Under the pieces are notes generated by a model that was not told the origin of the DNA, did no database searches, and saw only the letters and a list, made by a program, of their open reading frames with translations. Of a stretch of DNA of 64,000 bases, positions 32,643 to 40,790 are shown piece after piece. The stretch lies in assembly GCA_028065135.1 (NCBI GenBank), contig JAPTWR010000114.1, positions 17,603 through 81,602 on the forward strand, given 5' to 3'. This stretch comes from Acidithiobacillus sp. (GTDB taxonomy: Bacteria; Pseudomonadota; Gammaproteobacteria; Acidithiobacillales; Acidithiobacillaceae). Both the position numbers and the translations under genes were made by a program. The number at the start of each line of letters is the position of its first letter. The first letter of the stretch is position 1.

Positions 32643-33169
32643 TGCTGGCGATTTTCACCGTCGGCACGGCGGCGTCCGGCAAAAGCACCTGGGCCAGATC
32701 GGTTGTGTCGAAATATCCGGGATTACGCATTGCCGTCATCGAGCGGGATGCGATTCGGATGGCCCTGCATGCGGCGGAGGCGGACACGCCTTTTTCCTGG
32801 ACCAACTGGAACCGTGTTCTTGAGGATAGGGTTCAGTGGCTCTGGGAACGCGCCGTTCGTGACGCCGTACCGGTGCATGACACGATCATTTTGGCCGATA
32901 CGCATTTGGATCCGGATCTGCTGGGAAAGGAGGTCGCTGTGCTGCGCGGCTTGGGCGTGACGGACTTGGCGATCCAGTATTTTCCCGCTTTGCCGTTGGT
33001 GGATCTTATCCGGCGTGATCAGAGTCGGGCTCATTTCGTTGGTGCCGGTGTGCTTCGGGAACATATCCAGAACTTGCAGCCAGAAGATCGCTACTGGGCG
33101 GCACTGGAGCAAACACCGCCCACACCGGCTGAACGCGAAAAACGCCTGGTTGCGGAAGTCTTGATGTAG
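32642..33169 (+). CDS. P-loop polynucleotide-kinase-like protein
   Basis: This encodes 175 residues. The P-loop is GTAASGKS at 8-15, followed by TWARSVVSKYPG and ERDAIRMALH. DTIILADTHLDPDLLGKEVAVLRGLGV then follows, the same order of motifs as the kinase domain of T4 polynucleotide kinase (P-loop, RDDxR, DTNLNP). The phosphatase domain of T4 Pnk is absent. It could phosphorylate 5' ends of RNA or DNA; a zeta-toxin-like kinase is the alternative. Confidence 0.7.
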   Translation: MLAIFTVGTAASGKSTWARSVVSKYPGLRIAVIERDAIRMALHAAEADTPFSWTNWNRVLEDRVQWLWERAVRDAVPVHDTIILADTHLDPDLLGKEVAVLRGLGVTDLAIQYFPALPLVDLIRRDQSRAHFVGAGVLREHIQNLQPEDRYWAALEQTPPTPAEREKRLVAEVLM

Positions 33170-33203
33170 GCTGATGTCATATACGCTACAGAAGGATGTT
33201 GTG

Positions 33204-33983
33204 ATGTCGAATGTATTAGAACCGAAACGCATTGAACCCGGATGGGAAACCCGCTGGTGGCAACAGGGCACCGTACTGGCGAATCGACGGCCGCTGCTGT
33301 TTGGCCTCTTCGCGCTGTCCTCCGTGACCATCGCCGCTTTGCCCATGCAGTGGCGGGTTCCCATGTCTTTCGTGATGATGCTGGCCGGCTTGTTGTTTGC
33401 CCTGTCTGCGGATCTGCAATACGGATTTGTAGAAACGTTTTTGCATGTGAAGGGCTACTTGCTGGGCGCGGTGGCGGCGCTGTTGTTGTGGAGCGGTTTG
33501 GGCGTTCTGGTGGTCATGGCGTCGAGCGCCGTGTTTTCATCCTTGGGCAACAGCGAACGGGTGGTGAGCGGGTCACTATTTGTGACCCGGTATATCTCCA
33601 ACGGGGTGTTCGTGTTCATCATGACGGTGCTGGGATCCTATATCAGCATCCAGATAGGCCTCCTGGCGCTGGGTCTGATCACGGATTTTGGCCGGAGTTA
33701 CGTGGTCGCGTTGAACGCCACGGCGAAGAACGAAGAGATGTTCATTGGCTGCCTTCTACTCAGTTTTGTGGTGACCGGCGTTTGGTATTTGCTTGGGCAT
33801 TACGCGGGTAACGACGTGGTGCTGTTTGCCATGGTGGGGCCGGACGCCGTCCTGAATCTGCTCGCCGTGATCGGGCTGTACCTGTTTATCCGGGAAAGTA
33901 TTGGCGGCGTCATGGAGAATAAGCCGTTGCCTGAAGAACTGGTCAATGTTCCAGAAAGTCTCATGTCAAACAATTACCACTAA
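33204..33983 (+). CDS. Polytopic membrane protein, unknown
   Basis: This encodes 259 residues. The ATG at 33204 has AGAAGG upstream. Hydrophobic segments lie near 28-45, 50-66, 80-105, 125-155, 185-200 and 210-235. The N-terminal PGWETRWWQQGTVLANRRPLLFG is amphipathic. I recognise no family. It belongs to the same operon as its neighbours. Confidence 0.55.
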   Translation: MSNVLEPKRIEPGWETRWWQQGTVLANRRPLLFGLFALSSVTIAALPMQWRVPMSFVMMLAGLLFALSADLQYGFVETFLHVKGYLLGAVAALLLWSGLGVLVVMASSAVFSSLGNSERVVSGSLFVTRYISNGVFVFIMTVLGSYISIQIGLLALGLITDFGRSYVVALNATAKNEEMFIGCLLLSFVVTGVWYLLGHYAGNDVVLFAMVGPDAVLNLLAVIGLYLFIRESIGGVMENKPLPEELVNVPESLMSNNYH

Positions 33984-34014
33984 CCGGCTGAAATATGCCA
34001 CAAAGGAAAGAAAG

Positions 34015-34320
34015 ATGGATGTTTCAGCATTTTTGTTAGAACAGATTTCCGGTGCCGTGGATAGCGCGTTGTTGTCCATGTCCAGCGAAGAGAAGGGGGA
34101 ACTGGATTCGGTCGTATTGGTTTGCGTGCGCAAAGGTGGGCAATCCGGGTTGGTCAAGGTCTTTCATGATCCGGACAGTTTGCCGAAGGCGGATACGGGC
34201 AAGAATCTGATCGCTATCCATTCAATTCACTATGCCGTCGATATTGCGCAGCAGAGCGCCGTGTCCATAGGGCGATTGATTCCGGTGCAGCCGCGGGGCG
34301 GGGCCGAGCGCGTGCATTAG
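34015..34320 (+). CDS. Small soluble protein, unknown
   Basis: This encodes 101 residues. The ATG at 34015 follows AAAGGAAAG. It is a mixed alpha/beta protein (VVLVCVRKGGQSGLVKVFHD). It is the last gene before a strong terminator. The function is unknown. Confidence 0.5.
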   Translation: MDVSAFLLEQISGAVDSALLSMSSEEKGELDSVVLVCVRKGGQSGLVKVFHDPDSLPKADTGKNLIAIHSIHYAVDIAQQSAVSIGRLIPVQPRGGAERVH

Positions 34321-34349
34321 TTTGTTGGGTTTGTTGGTTAGCGTGCTTT

Positions 34350-34375
34350 GGCCCCGCATGGTCGGGGCCTTTCTT
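34350..34375 (+). terminator. Rho-independent terminator
   Basis: GGCCCCG (34350-34356) pairs with CGGGGCC (34363-34369) across a 6-nt loop, followed by TTTCTT. It ends the plus-strand operon 31660-34320. Confidence 0.8.
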
Positions 34376-34404
34376 CGCCAACAAGCGAAAAACTCCAAAA
34401 AATC

Positions 34405-34995
34405 TCAGATGTGGTTTTTATCCCCCGACGGCATCGCTGAAAGCAGGTCATCACGGAATATCCACACACAGATTTCCTCTGCGGTATCGATTGGGTGTCG
34501 GTAACAGGCAAGCGGTAGACCTGTCCGAATAACCACAACGAGCCAGGAGAATGCCAGGAGCAGGAATGCTGCGGCCTTGAACGCAAATGTCGCCATTGAC
34601 CCAACCTGCGGCGCTGGATAGTGCAGAAACGGCGCCATGACCGGGACTGCCGCGATGGAGAAATACACGAGCCAGCGCGTAAACGATGCTGGCTTTGCCG
34701 GGTACAAGTACGGCGGAATCCAGGCATCAGATGACAGGGGAATGGAAGACGCAATCTGTGCAAAGGCGGTGGATGGTTCGCCGGTGGCGTTGCTCAAGGA
34801 GATCGCCTTGTCGAAAGCGCGATGCATCCGGAAAAAACCGGGCAGAATGGCTGCCAGATAGGGAACCACGAGTATTCCAGCTAATCGCTCATGCCCCGAC
34901 AGAATCAGGACAATCAGTACCGGGCCAAGCAGTAGCGCGGTGATCCAGATGGCAAACCACAGTAGGCGGGAATGGTGAACCGCATATTGATTCCG
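34405..34995 (-). pseudogene. 3' part of a membrane-protein gene split by the IS200/IS605 element
   Basis: This part encodes about 195 residues with TM segments near LLWFAIWITALLLGPVLIVLIL, LAGILVVPYLAAILPGFF, WLVYFSIAAVPVMAPFL and AAAFLLLAFSWLVVVI. The open frame continues into the element end at about 35000. The 5' part lies at 36825-37114 on the same strand. The family is unknown. Confidence 0.55.
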
Positions 34996-35010
34996 CCAAT
35001 GAACTGCTCC

Positions 35011-35031
35011 CGCCAACCTTACGGTATGGCG
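35011..35031 (-). repeat. Right-end hairpin of the IS200/IS605 element
   Basis: CGCCA/TGGCG and ACC/GGT pair across a TTAC loop with one bulged base. It overlaps the last codons of tnpB and is the likely 3' end region of its guide RNA. Confidence 0.5.
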
Positions 35032-36314
35032 AGAGTTTCGTGCTTCATCGCGGCGAAACTTCCACCGCTCCACACCTCGGACGGTTCCCGCCCGGAGCCG
35101 GATTCACCGGCCAATCTCATTTTAAGCCACCGCAACAGTACCAAAGCCGCATTTTCGTCGCGGCCACAGGTGACGCCGCAATGCGGGCACTGGTGTTCCC
35201 GGTCCGAGAGCGTTTTCTTCTCATCTGGTAATTTCCAGCACGCATGACAGCGTTGCGTTGGCTTGATCTCCCGCGTCGGAGCTTCCTCGTACCACGACCC
35301 AGCCTCTTCCGCTTTGGTTGTGGTCATTTTGAGAAAAGTCGCTGGTGCGGCAGCGTGAATCTCGCGGTTGAGCCCTTTCTTATGAGCGCCACCGCCATGC
35401 ACCATGTTTTTTACGGCCAGCACCTCCGTGGCCAATACACCAAACCGTTTTACCAACCACGCGCTGGTCTGATGCATAAAGTCTTTGCGGCTTCGCGCCA
35501 CCTTGGCATGCAGCCTGGCTAAATCCTGGATGGCTTTGCGCAGATTGGCCGATATGGGGAATCCTCGCTGTTTTCCGCTCAACTGTTGAGCCATGCGAAT
35601 TTTACGGGAGACTTCCTGCCCCAACCGCTTGATCTCCGCCAGTTGGTTCTTGAGATGGCGAGGATTGGCAACGGTTTCGATGCCTTGGGGTGTTGCAATG
35701 GTCAGAAACTCTTTCAGGCCCCAATCGAACGCACCCATTTCCGTGCCACGCGCCCTTTGTATGGCATCGACTTCGAGAGTGACCGATGCATACCACTTGC
35801 CCGCCTTGTGAACGATTTCGCAAGTGACAGGGGTGCCTGCCGTTCTGGCTTTGCCGCGAATAGGCACCAGGCCGATACCCTGAAGATACAGCTTGCCGTG
35901 GGCACCGTTCTCACCGGGGCTTGCGCCCTGCGAAGGGTGCAGTTTCCAGCCATCCCCGTGGGTCTTGTATCCCCAACCGGGATAGCGATGGAGGCTTTTG
36001 AACCGAGGGAACCCAGGCGTTTCACCGTTCTTCACGCGCCGAAAGAAATGCTGGAAGGCCAAATGCAGACGCTTGAGCGTCACTTGTTCCGACTGCGCAT
36101 TCAGGCCGGACAGCGCTGGCACGGTCTTGCGCCATTGCGTGAGCACCTTGCATTGATCGGCAAACGACAATCCCTTGCCGGTTTCCTTGTACACGCGGAT
36201 GCGTTCTTCTAGAGCCGTGTTGTATAACCGTTGATGCAAACCCAGCGTCTCCTGCAGCCGCGCTTCCTGCTCGGCATTGGGATACAAACGATAGGTCACT
36301 TTGCGATTCAGCAT
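35019..36314 (-). CDS. tnpB: TnpB RNA-guided RuvC endonuclease (IS605 type)
   Basis: This encodes 431 residues from MLNRKVTYRLYPNAEQ at 36314, the usual TnpB opening; an upstream ATG at 36359 is less likely. RuvC-I Asp is D197 (MGAFDWGLKEF), RuvC-II Glu is E297 (ATEVLAVKNMV) and RuvC-III Asp is D386 (CGRDENAAL). A C4 zinc finger is complete (C356, C359, C376, C379). All catalytic positions are present, so it is probably active. The guide RNA should overlap its 3' end and the right end near 35000. Confidence 0.88.
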   Translation of the reverse strand: MLNRKVTYRLYPNAEQEARLQETLGLHQRLYNTALEERIRVYKETGKGLSFADQCKVLTQWRKTVPALSGLNAQSEQVTLKRLHLAFQHFFRRVKNGETPGFPRFKSLHRYPGWGYKTHGDGWKLHPSQGASPGENGAHGKLYLQGIGLVPIRGKARTAGTPVTCEIVHKAGKWYASVTLEVDAIQRARGTEMGAFDWGLKEFLTIATPQGIETVANPRHLKNQLAEIKRLGQEVSRKIRMAQQLSGKQRGFPISANLRKAIQDLARLHAKVARSRKDFMHQTSAWLVKRFGVLATEVLAVKNMVHGGGAHKKGLNREIHAAAPATFLKMTTTKAEEAGSWYEEAPTREIKPTQRCHACWKLPDEKKTLSDREHQCPHCGVTCGRDENAALVLLRWLKMRLAGESGSGREPSEVWSGGSFAAMKHETLAIP

Positions 36315-36336
36315 GAGTCCATTGTACTCGGCTACC

Positions 36337-36755
36337 ATGACCATGCAAACCCTAAGCACTCTACATCATTGCGTTTATAATCTGAACTATCATTTGGTTC
36401 TGGTCACGAAATACCGCCGCAAGTGCATGACCGGCCCCATGCTGAACCGGCTGGAAGCCATCTGCCGGAGTACGGCGGCAAAATGGGAGTGCGAAGTGCT
36501 GGAATTCAACGGTGAGGCGGATCATGTGCATCTGCTCTTGGCTTTGACACCGAAAGTGCTCCCATCGGCGTTTGTGAACAACCTGAAAACAGTCACCAGC
36601 CGATTGCTGCGTAAAGAGTTTGCTGACCATCTGAAAAAAAATATTACTGGAGCAATCCGGTATTCTGGAGTCGCAGTTATTGCATCCTCACGGTGGGTGG
36701 TGCGCCACTATCCGTGCTCAAGCAATACATTGAGCAACAGGAAAGACCGGAATGA
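36337..36755 (+). CDS. tnpA: IS200-type HUH transposase TnpA, frameshifted at an A8 run
   Basis: The first frame reads YNLNYHLVLVTKYRRK and GEADHVHLLLAL, the HUH motif, through to LRKEFADHLKK. At A8 (36634-36641) the frame must move by -1 to continue as YYWSNPVFWSRSYCILTVGGAPLSVLKQYIEQQ up to the TGA at 36755. The catalytic Tyr (QYIEQQ) is only in the second frame. A-AAA-AAA is a known slippery sequence, so this may be programmed; a one-base deletion is the alternative. Without shifting, the first frame runs on past 36755 into unrelated sequence. Confidence 0.75.
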
Positions 36756-36793
36756 TCGCCCTGCTGGCGATAGCGCCGCTTCACCACCCCCTG

Positions 36794-36808
36794 AACCGCT
36801 ACGCGGTT
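36794..36808. repeat. Left-end hairpin of the IS200/IS605 element
   Basis: AACCGC and GCGGTT flank a TAC loop, a perfect 6-bp stem close to the predicted left end. Confidence 0.5.
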
Positions 36809-36824
36809 ACAGGCGGAGCACTAC

Positions 36825-37114
36825 GGCGCGTTCTGGTAGGTTCTGGCGGCCTTGGCCCATGGTGCTTCCTCTATCGTCCGAGCGGATCCTGAAGGTCTTC
36901 CGAGAATGGGATCCATCCAGTCACTGTCCCAGACCGGGGCCAAAAATCCCGCCAATGTGTAATTCCAGAATCGCGCCAGGAAAAGACGGTAATTTTTCAG
37001 CAGAGCGAGCATGGCGAAGACGATTCCCAGACAAAAGACGGCGACCCAGGAACCGTAGCACATCTGATGCAGGTACCAAACGCCAATGAGGACTAGCGGC
37101 CAGCGGTTGGGCAT
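36825..37114 (-). pseudogene. 5' part of the membrane-protein gene split by the IS200/IS605 element
   Basis: This part encodes about 95 residues (MPNRWPLVLIGVWYLHQMCYGSWVAVFCLGIVFAMLALL...) with two TM segments, ending with AKAARTYQN at the element. The 3' part (34405-34995) adds four TM segments. The reconstructed protein would have about 290 residues. The family is unknown. Confidence 0.5.
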
Positions 37115-37149
37115 GGTCAGTTCACGGATGGATAAGGGGGAGTTTCAGA

Positions 37150-37305
37150 ATGGCGGTTGTGGTCATGTTTTTCTTCCCCCCCTTCTATGGATTGATGGTG
37201 GAGACCATGGAATCGATCCTGCTAAGGCGCAGTGTCGCCCTTGCGGCGGGCGATGGTGAACCATCCATGGTCGTGACCTGCGGTTTGATCGCGTCCTCTT
37301 TCTGA
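37150..37305 (+). CDS. Small open reading frame, 51 residues
   Basis: This begins with an ATG at 37150, preceded by GGGGGAG at good spacing. The product starts with a hydrophobic stretch (MAVVVMFFFPPFYGLMVETM) and ends with VVTCGLIASSF. It is divergent from the split membrane gene. No family is known. It could be a real small membrane protein or chance. Confidence 0.4.
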   Translation: MAVVVMFFFPPFYGLMVETMESILLRRSVALAAGDGEPSMVVTCGLIASSF

Positions 37306-37484
37306 TGAGGTTACCCGAAGCTTGGTGACGGAGATGTGGCGATATGTGGATATTTTTTTGTGTAACACCATCTTGTGATGATCTGTTGCCATTCAGCACA
37401 TTTCGATAATAAGCCCAGCAATTTCCGCGTAAAAAACCACGAATGAAAAATGGCTCGTGCGAACATGACTACAAGGAGGTAGTC

Positions 37485-38000
37485 ATGGGAAAAACGGGTC
37501 ATCAAACAGTGGGTGTCGCGCTGTCGGTTATCAGTGCCGCATATCTGCATTATCTGGACTTCGGGTTGCTGCCTATCGGTGCGTCCTGTATCGCGGCGTT
37601 TTATGGGTCCACCGCCCCGGACTGGCTGGAGATCGCTCATGCGGAAAAAATGCACGATGGTTCCTACCGTCGCGCATCGGTCATACCGCACCGGACGATC
37701 ACTCACTGGGCGGTCGCCTGGGTGGCGTTTCTGGTGTGGGCATTATTCAGTTTGCCCAATCCCAACCCGGATCACACGCTCTGGTTGAACGCCATTTTCC
37801 ATACGGCCGCATTGGGGTTCGCCATGGGCGGCATCAGTCATTTGTTGTGCGATATACCGAATCCAACCGGTGTGCCCATTCTGATGCCCACATCGCGACA
37901 TCGCCTCAGCCTGCGTTTGTGGCGTTCCGGGTCCGGGATCGAGTGGTTGGAGGTGACGGCGTTCTGGATGGTGGGCGTGGCGTCCTGGATGGTGCATTAG
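37485..38000 (+). CDS. YdjM/DUF457-like membrane metal-dependent hydrolase
   Basis: This encodes 171 residues from the ATG at 37485, with AAGGAGG at ideal spacing. GSTAPDWLE, VIPHRTITHW and GGISHLLCDIPNPTGVPIL are the conserved Asp/His motifs of the YdjM (DUF457) family, with TM segments around them. E. coli YdjM is LexA-regulated and of unclear role. A dispersed palindrome copy follows the stop codon. Confidence 0.75.
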   Translation: MGKTGHQTVGVALSVISAAYLHYLDFGLLPIGASCIAAFYGSTAPDWLEIAHAEKMHDGSYRRASVIPHRTITHWAVAWVAFLVWALFSLPNPNPDHTLWLNAIFHTAALGFAMGGISHLLCDIPNPTGVPILMPTSRHRLSLRLWRSGSGIEWLEVTAFWMVGVASWMVH

Positions 38001-38019
38001 GGCCGCTCATACCGCGCTT

Positions 38020-38038
38020 CGGGATCAAATTGATCCCG
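38020..38038. repeat. Dispersed 19-bp palindrome, copy 4
   Basis: CGGGATCAAATTGATCCCG is identical to the copy inside trbJ and lies 20 bp after the YdjM-like stop codon. Confidence 0.65.
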
Positions 38039-38113
38039 GGCAAGCGTAAATTAGCAAAAATACCATCATTCCTACTGTTGTAACATCCATATTTCCCCGC
38101 TTTTTGACAACCC

Positions 38114-38470
38114 ATGAAACCGTCTCCCCAGATACCATGGCTTTCATGGAACGGAGAGCATGCAGCTTTGGCTGAAAACACGGTAGACGGTGTGCGATTT
38201 GGTGCGGCGGATGTATCCAGGATGGATACGACTCCGGGGTCAGGGAATTTGTTAGGACCGCCGCAGGACTGGACCGGAGACCGTGAAGCCTATCTGGCAT
38301 TGATGCGGGAAAGATATCGCTGTCAGGTGTTCAAGCAGCGCTTTCTGTTTGCCGCATGGCATGGTAACCGGACACAAATCACGGGACCGTTCGCCGTGGA
38401 GGCCAGAGAGATTTTGGACGGCATAAACACAAAATCCCCGGCACCCGGCATGAGGGGGTGGCGTGGATAA
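38114..38470 (+). CDS. Unknown soluble protein
   Basis: This encodes 118 residues with an unstructured N-terminal half and a helical C-terminal half (DREAYLALMRERYRCQVFKQRFLFAAWHG). I recognise no family and see no clear ribosome-binding site. It lies upstream of a winged-helix gene on the same strand. Confidence 0.4.
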   Translation: MKPSPQIPWLSWNGEHAALAENTVDGVRFGAADVSRMDTTPGSGNLLGPPQDWTGDREAYLALMRERYRCQVFKQRFLFAAWHGNRTQITGPFAVEAREILDGINTKSPAPGMRGWRG

Positions 38471-38487
38471 GAACAGGAGCAGTTGGT

Positions 38488-39114
38488 ATGGGTATATTGG
38501 ACAAAGGCGAAACTTCCGCCCCGCCACTTGGCGCGGATTATGAGCACCGGGAAGAGTACCGACCCCCTGTGTGGTATCGGCGTGGAGAGGAAAATCCATT
38601 TTTGCGGATGACAAAGGTTTCTTCGAGAAAAGGAAAGGGGCTCAGAATGGTAAAACATGAAACGAAAGTCGCAGAGAAGAAGACTGGTGTAGATGGTCAA
38701 TCGGACGATGCCGCATTGGTGTTGTCCGCCGTTCGTGCGGGACGTGGGGTGGGTCGTGATATTGCCGCGGCCACCGGGTTAAGCGTTCAGAAAGTCGGCG
38801 CGTTATTGTCCAGATTGTCGCAACTCAAGTCCATTACCAAGGACGGGGACGGTCGGTGGGTTGATTCGACGGCTCCAGCGGCAAAAGAGGACATACCCAA
38901 GCCGCGAAGAACCGCAGGCGTCGCTGACCAGATTGCCGGTGTTGCTCATGCGCATACCAAAACCCAGGTCAGTAACCAAACTGTGCGGGATACATCTGCG
39001 GGTTTCGCCAGGATCATGGAAAATAGCCGCAGGCTGAATAGGATCCTCGGCGAGACGCTACTCCTCATTCAGGAGATTCACGCTCTCAATCAGGATTTGG
39101 CGGACGAGTCATGA
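38488..39114 (+). CDS. Winged-helix DNA-binding protein
   Basis: This encodes 208 residues from an ATG with CAGGAGC upstream. A helix-turn-helix lies at about residues 78-125 (DDAALVLSAVRAGRGVGRDIAAATGLSVQKVGALLSRLSQLKSI), the form of MarR/ArsR-type winged helices, with a DGDGRWV wing. The C-terminal ~50 residues are helical and may dimerise. It is probably an element regulator. The IscB2 element starts directly after its stop codon. Confidence 0.6.
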   Translation: MGILDKGETSAPPLGADYEHREEYRPPVWYRRGEENPFLRMTKVSSRKGKGLRMVKHETKVAEKKTGVDGQSDDAALVLSAVRAGRGVGRDIAAATGLSVQKVGALLSRLSQLKSITKDGDGRWVDSTAPAAKEDIPKPRRTAGVADQIAGVAHAHTKTQVSNQTVRDTSAGFARIMENSRRLNRILGETLLLIQEIHALNQDLADES

Positions 39115-39116
39115 AC

Positions 39117-39353
39117 CCCATGCCTAAAGGCAGGGGCTTGTAGGGGCTCCGATTCATGACCAGCCCAAGCGGTGAGAATCCGCTACGTTCAAGGTGTCAT
39201 GGCACTCCGGGATGCTTGCCAGTTCCGGACCCTGCCGCTGAAACCATGCTGTCGTATCTGGGGATACGGCGAAGGAAACCAGCATGACAAGCACCATGGA
39301 CATGGGCGAGGCAAACTTTACCCGCGTAAGCGGAGACTGAAAAGGTAACGACT
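39117..39353 (+). ncRNA. Omega RNA (HEARO-type) of IscB2
   Basis: This gene-free stretch of about 237 nt before iscB opens with the left-end hairpin and includes GGTGAGAATCC and a GTCGTATCTGGGGATACGGC stem. The layout parallels the region before iscB1, although the two sequences differ. Confidence 0.65.
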
Positions 39354-40649
39354 ATGCAAAACCGAGTATTCGTGATCGACAGCAGCAAAGCACCGCTTAT
39401 GCCCTGCCATCCGGCACGGGCGCGGGAACTGTTGCGGGAGGGAAATGCGGCGGTGTTCCGTCGCTTTCCCTTCACTATCATCCTCAAAGAACGCGCAGGC
39501 GGTGAAACGCAACAACTCACCGCCAAGTCGGACCCCGGCAGCAAAACGACCGGACTGGCGCTGGTAGCCGCATTCCAGCGGGGTCTTACCGTCATTTGGG
39601 CGGCGGAACTCGCACATCGCGGCCACACCATTCATCTGTCACTGGAAAAACGGGGCAAATTGCGGCGCAACCGCCGTAACCGGAAGACCCGCTACCGCGC
39701 CCCGCGTTTCGACCATCGCACCCGGACGCCGGGTTGGTTGCCGCCGTCCATCCTGCATCGGGTGGCGACGGTCATCACCTGGTTTAAGCGCCTTATGCGT
39801 TGGGCGCCCATTACGGATGCCAGCATGGAGCGGGTGCGCTTCGACATGCAGCAGATGCAGAATCCGGAGATATCCGGAATCGAGTATCAGCAGGGGACCT
39901 TGTTCGGCTACGAGGTCCGGGAGTACCTGCTGGAGAAGTGGGGCCGGACCTGCGTCTATTGCGACGCCACGGAAGTTCCGCTGGAAGTGGACCACATCCA
40001 TCCCAAAAGCCGGGGCGGCAGTGATCGCGTGAGCAACCTGACGATAGCCTGTCACGACTGCAATCAACGCAAAAACAATCTGGATCTGCGGACTTATTTG
40101 GCCCACGACCCCGAGCGTCTGGCGCGCATCGAAGCGCAGCGCAAACAGTCCCTGAGCGATGCCGCGGCGGTCAACGCCACACGCAACATCCTGTTCGGGC
40201 GATTGCTGGAATTGGGTTTACCGATAGAGACCGGCTCCGGCGGACGAACCAAGTTCAACCGATCCCGGCAGGATTATCCGAAGGCGCACTGGATTGATGC
40301 CGCATGTGTTGGGGAATCTGGCGAGCGTGTCCTACTGGATCCGAAAATGCGGCCACTGCAAATTACGGCTACCGGCCATGGACGCCGCCAGATGCAGAAC
40401 GTGTCGGAGTATGGGTTTCCGCGCGGAAAAGCAAAATCCCGGCAGAAGATTTACTTTGGTTTTCAGACGGGAGACATGGTGCGGGCCATCGTGCCTAGAG
40501 GGAGATTCAAAGGTGAGCATGTTGGGCGGGTTGCATGCAAGAAATCCGGGAATTTCAAACTCAAGGTCAACGGAAAAGAAATGGACGGCGTTTCCTGGCG
40601 TTATTGCACGGCGATCCACAGGGCGGATGGTTATGCCTACGCACATTGA
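39354..40649 (+). CDS. iscB: Canonical IscB RNA-guided HNH/RuvC endonuclease
   Basis: This encodes 431 residues with AAAAGG upstream. The PLMP domain opens with APLMPCHPARARELL. RuvC-I Asp is D60 (KSDPGSKTTGLAL). An Arg-rich bridge helix lies at 102-120 and RuvC-II Glu is E159 (MERVRFDMQQMQNPEI). The HNH reads LEVDHIHPKSRGGSDRVSNLTIACHDCNQ (H214, N228, N237) and RuvC-III is H312-W-I-D315. All catalytic positions are present, so it is probably active. It differs strongly from IscB1. Confidence 0.9.
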   Translation: MQNRVFVIDSSKAPLMPCHPARARELLREGNAAVFRRFPFTIILKERAGGETQQLTAKSDPGSKTTGLALVAAFQRGLTVIWAAELAHRGHTIHLSLEKRGKLRRNRRNRKTRYRAPRFDHRTRTPGWLPPSILHRVATVITWFKRLMRWAPITDASMERVRFDMQQMQNPEISGIEYQQGTLFGYEVREYLLEKWGRTCVYCDATEVPLEVDHIHPKSRGGSDRVSNLTIACHDCNQRKNNLDLRTYLAHDPERLARIEAQRKQSLSDAAAVNATRNILFGRLLELGLPIETGSGGRTKFNRSRQDYPKAHWIDAACVGESGERVLLDPKMRPLQITATGHGRRQMQNVSEYGFPRGKAKSRQKIYFGFQTGDMVRAIVPRGRFKGEHVGRVACKKSGNFKLKVNGKEMDGVSWRYCTAIHRADGYAYAH

Positions 40650-40790
40650 CGGCGCACTTTCATCCCCATGCCTGAAGACAGGGGCGCCACGCGCGCATTT
40701 GGTGGTATCAGTTGCAGAGAAGCCAGCCTGCACTGGAAAAAGCTTCGTAATTTCCAACTCGCCAGGATTCAAAGAACATAAGGAGACGCA

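Larger units (their letters stand above)
35000..36825 (-). mobile_element. IS200/IS605-type element with divergent tnpA and tnpB
   Basis: tnpB (minus) and tnpA (plus) diverge from a 22-bp gap, the IS605 layout. The right-end hairpin overlaps the tnpB stop (CGCCA-ACC-TTAC-GGT-A-TGGCG, 35011-35031). The left-end hairpin is AACCGC-TAC-GCGGTT at 36794-36808. The element is inserted in a membrane-protein gene. Exact ends are estimated. Confidence 0.7.
39115..40695 (+). mobile_element. IscB2 element (IS200/IS605-related, no transposase)
   Basis: The left-end hairpin is CCCCATGCC-TAAA-GGCAGGGG at about 39117-39137. The right-end hairpin is CCCCATGCCT/AGACAGGGG at 40664-40684, followed by CGCCACGCGCG. 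It contains iscB and its upstream RNA region only. It lies directly after the winged-helix stop codon. The ends are estimated. Confidence 0.65.
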
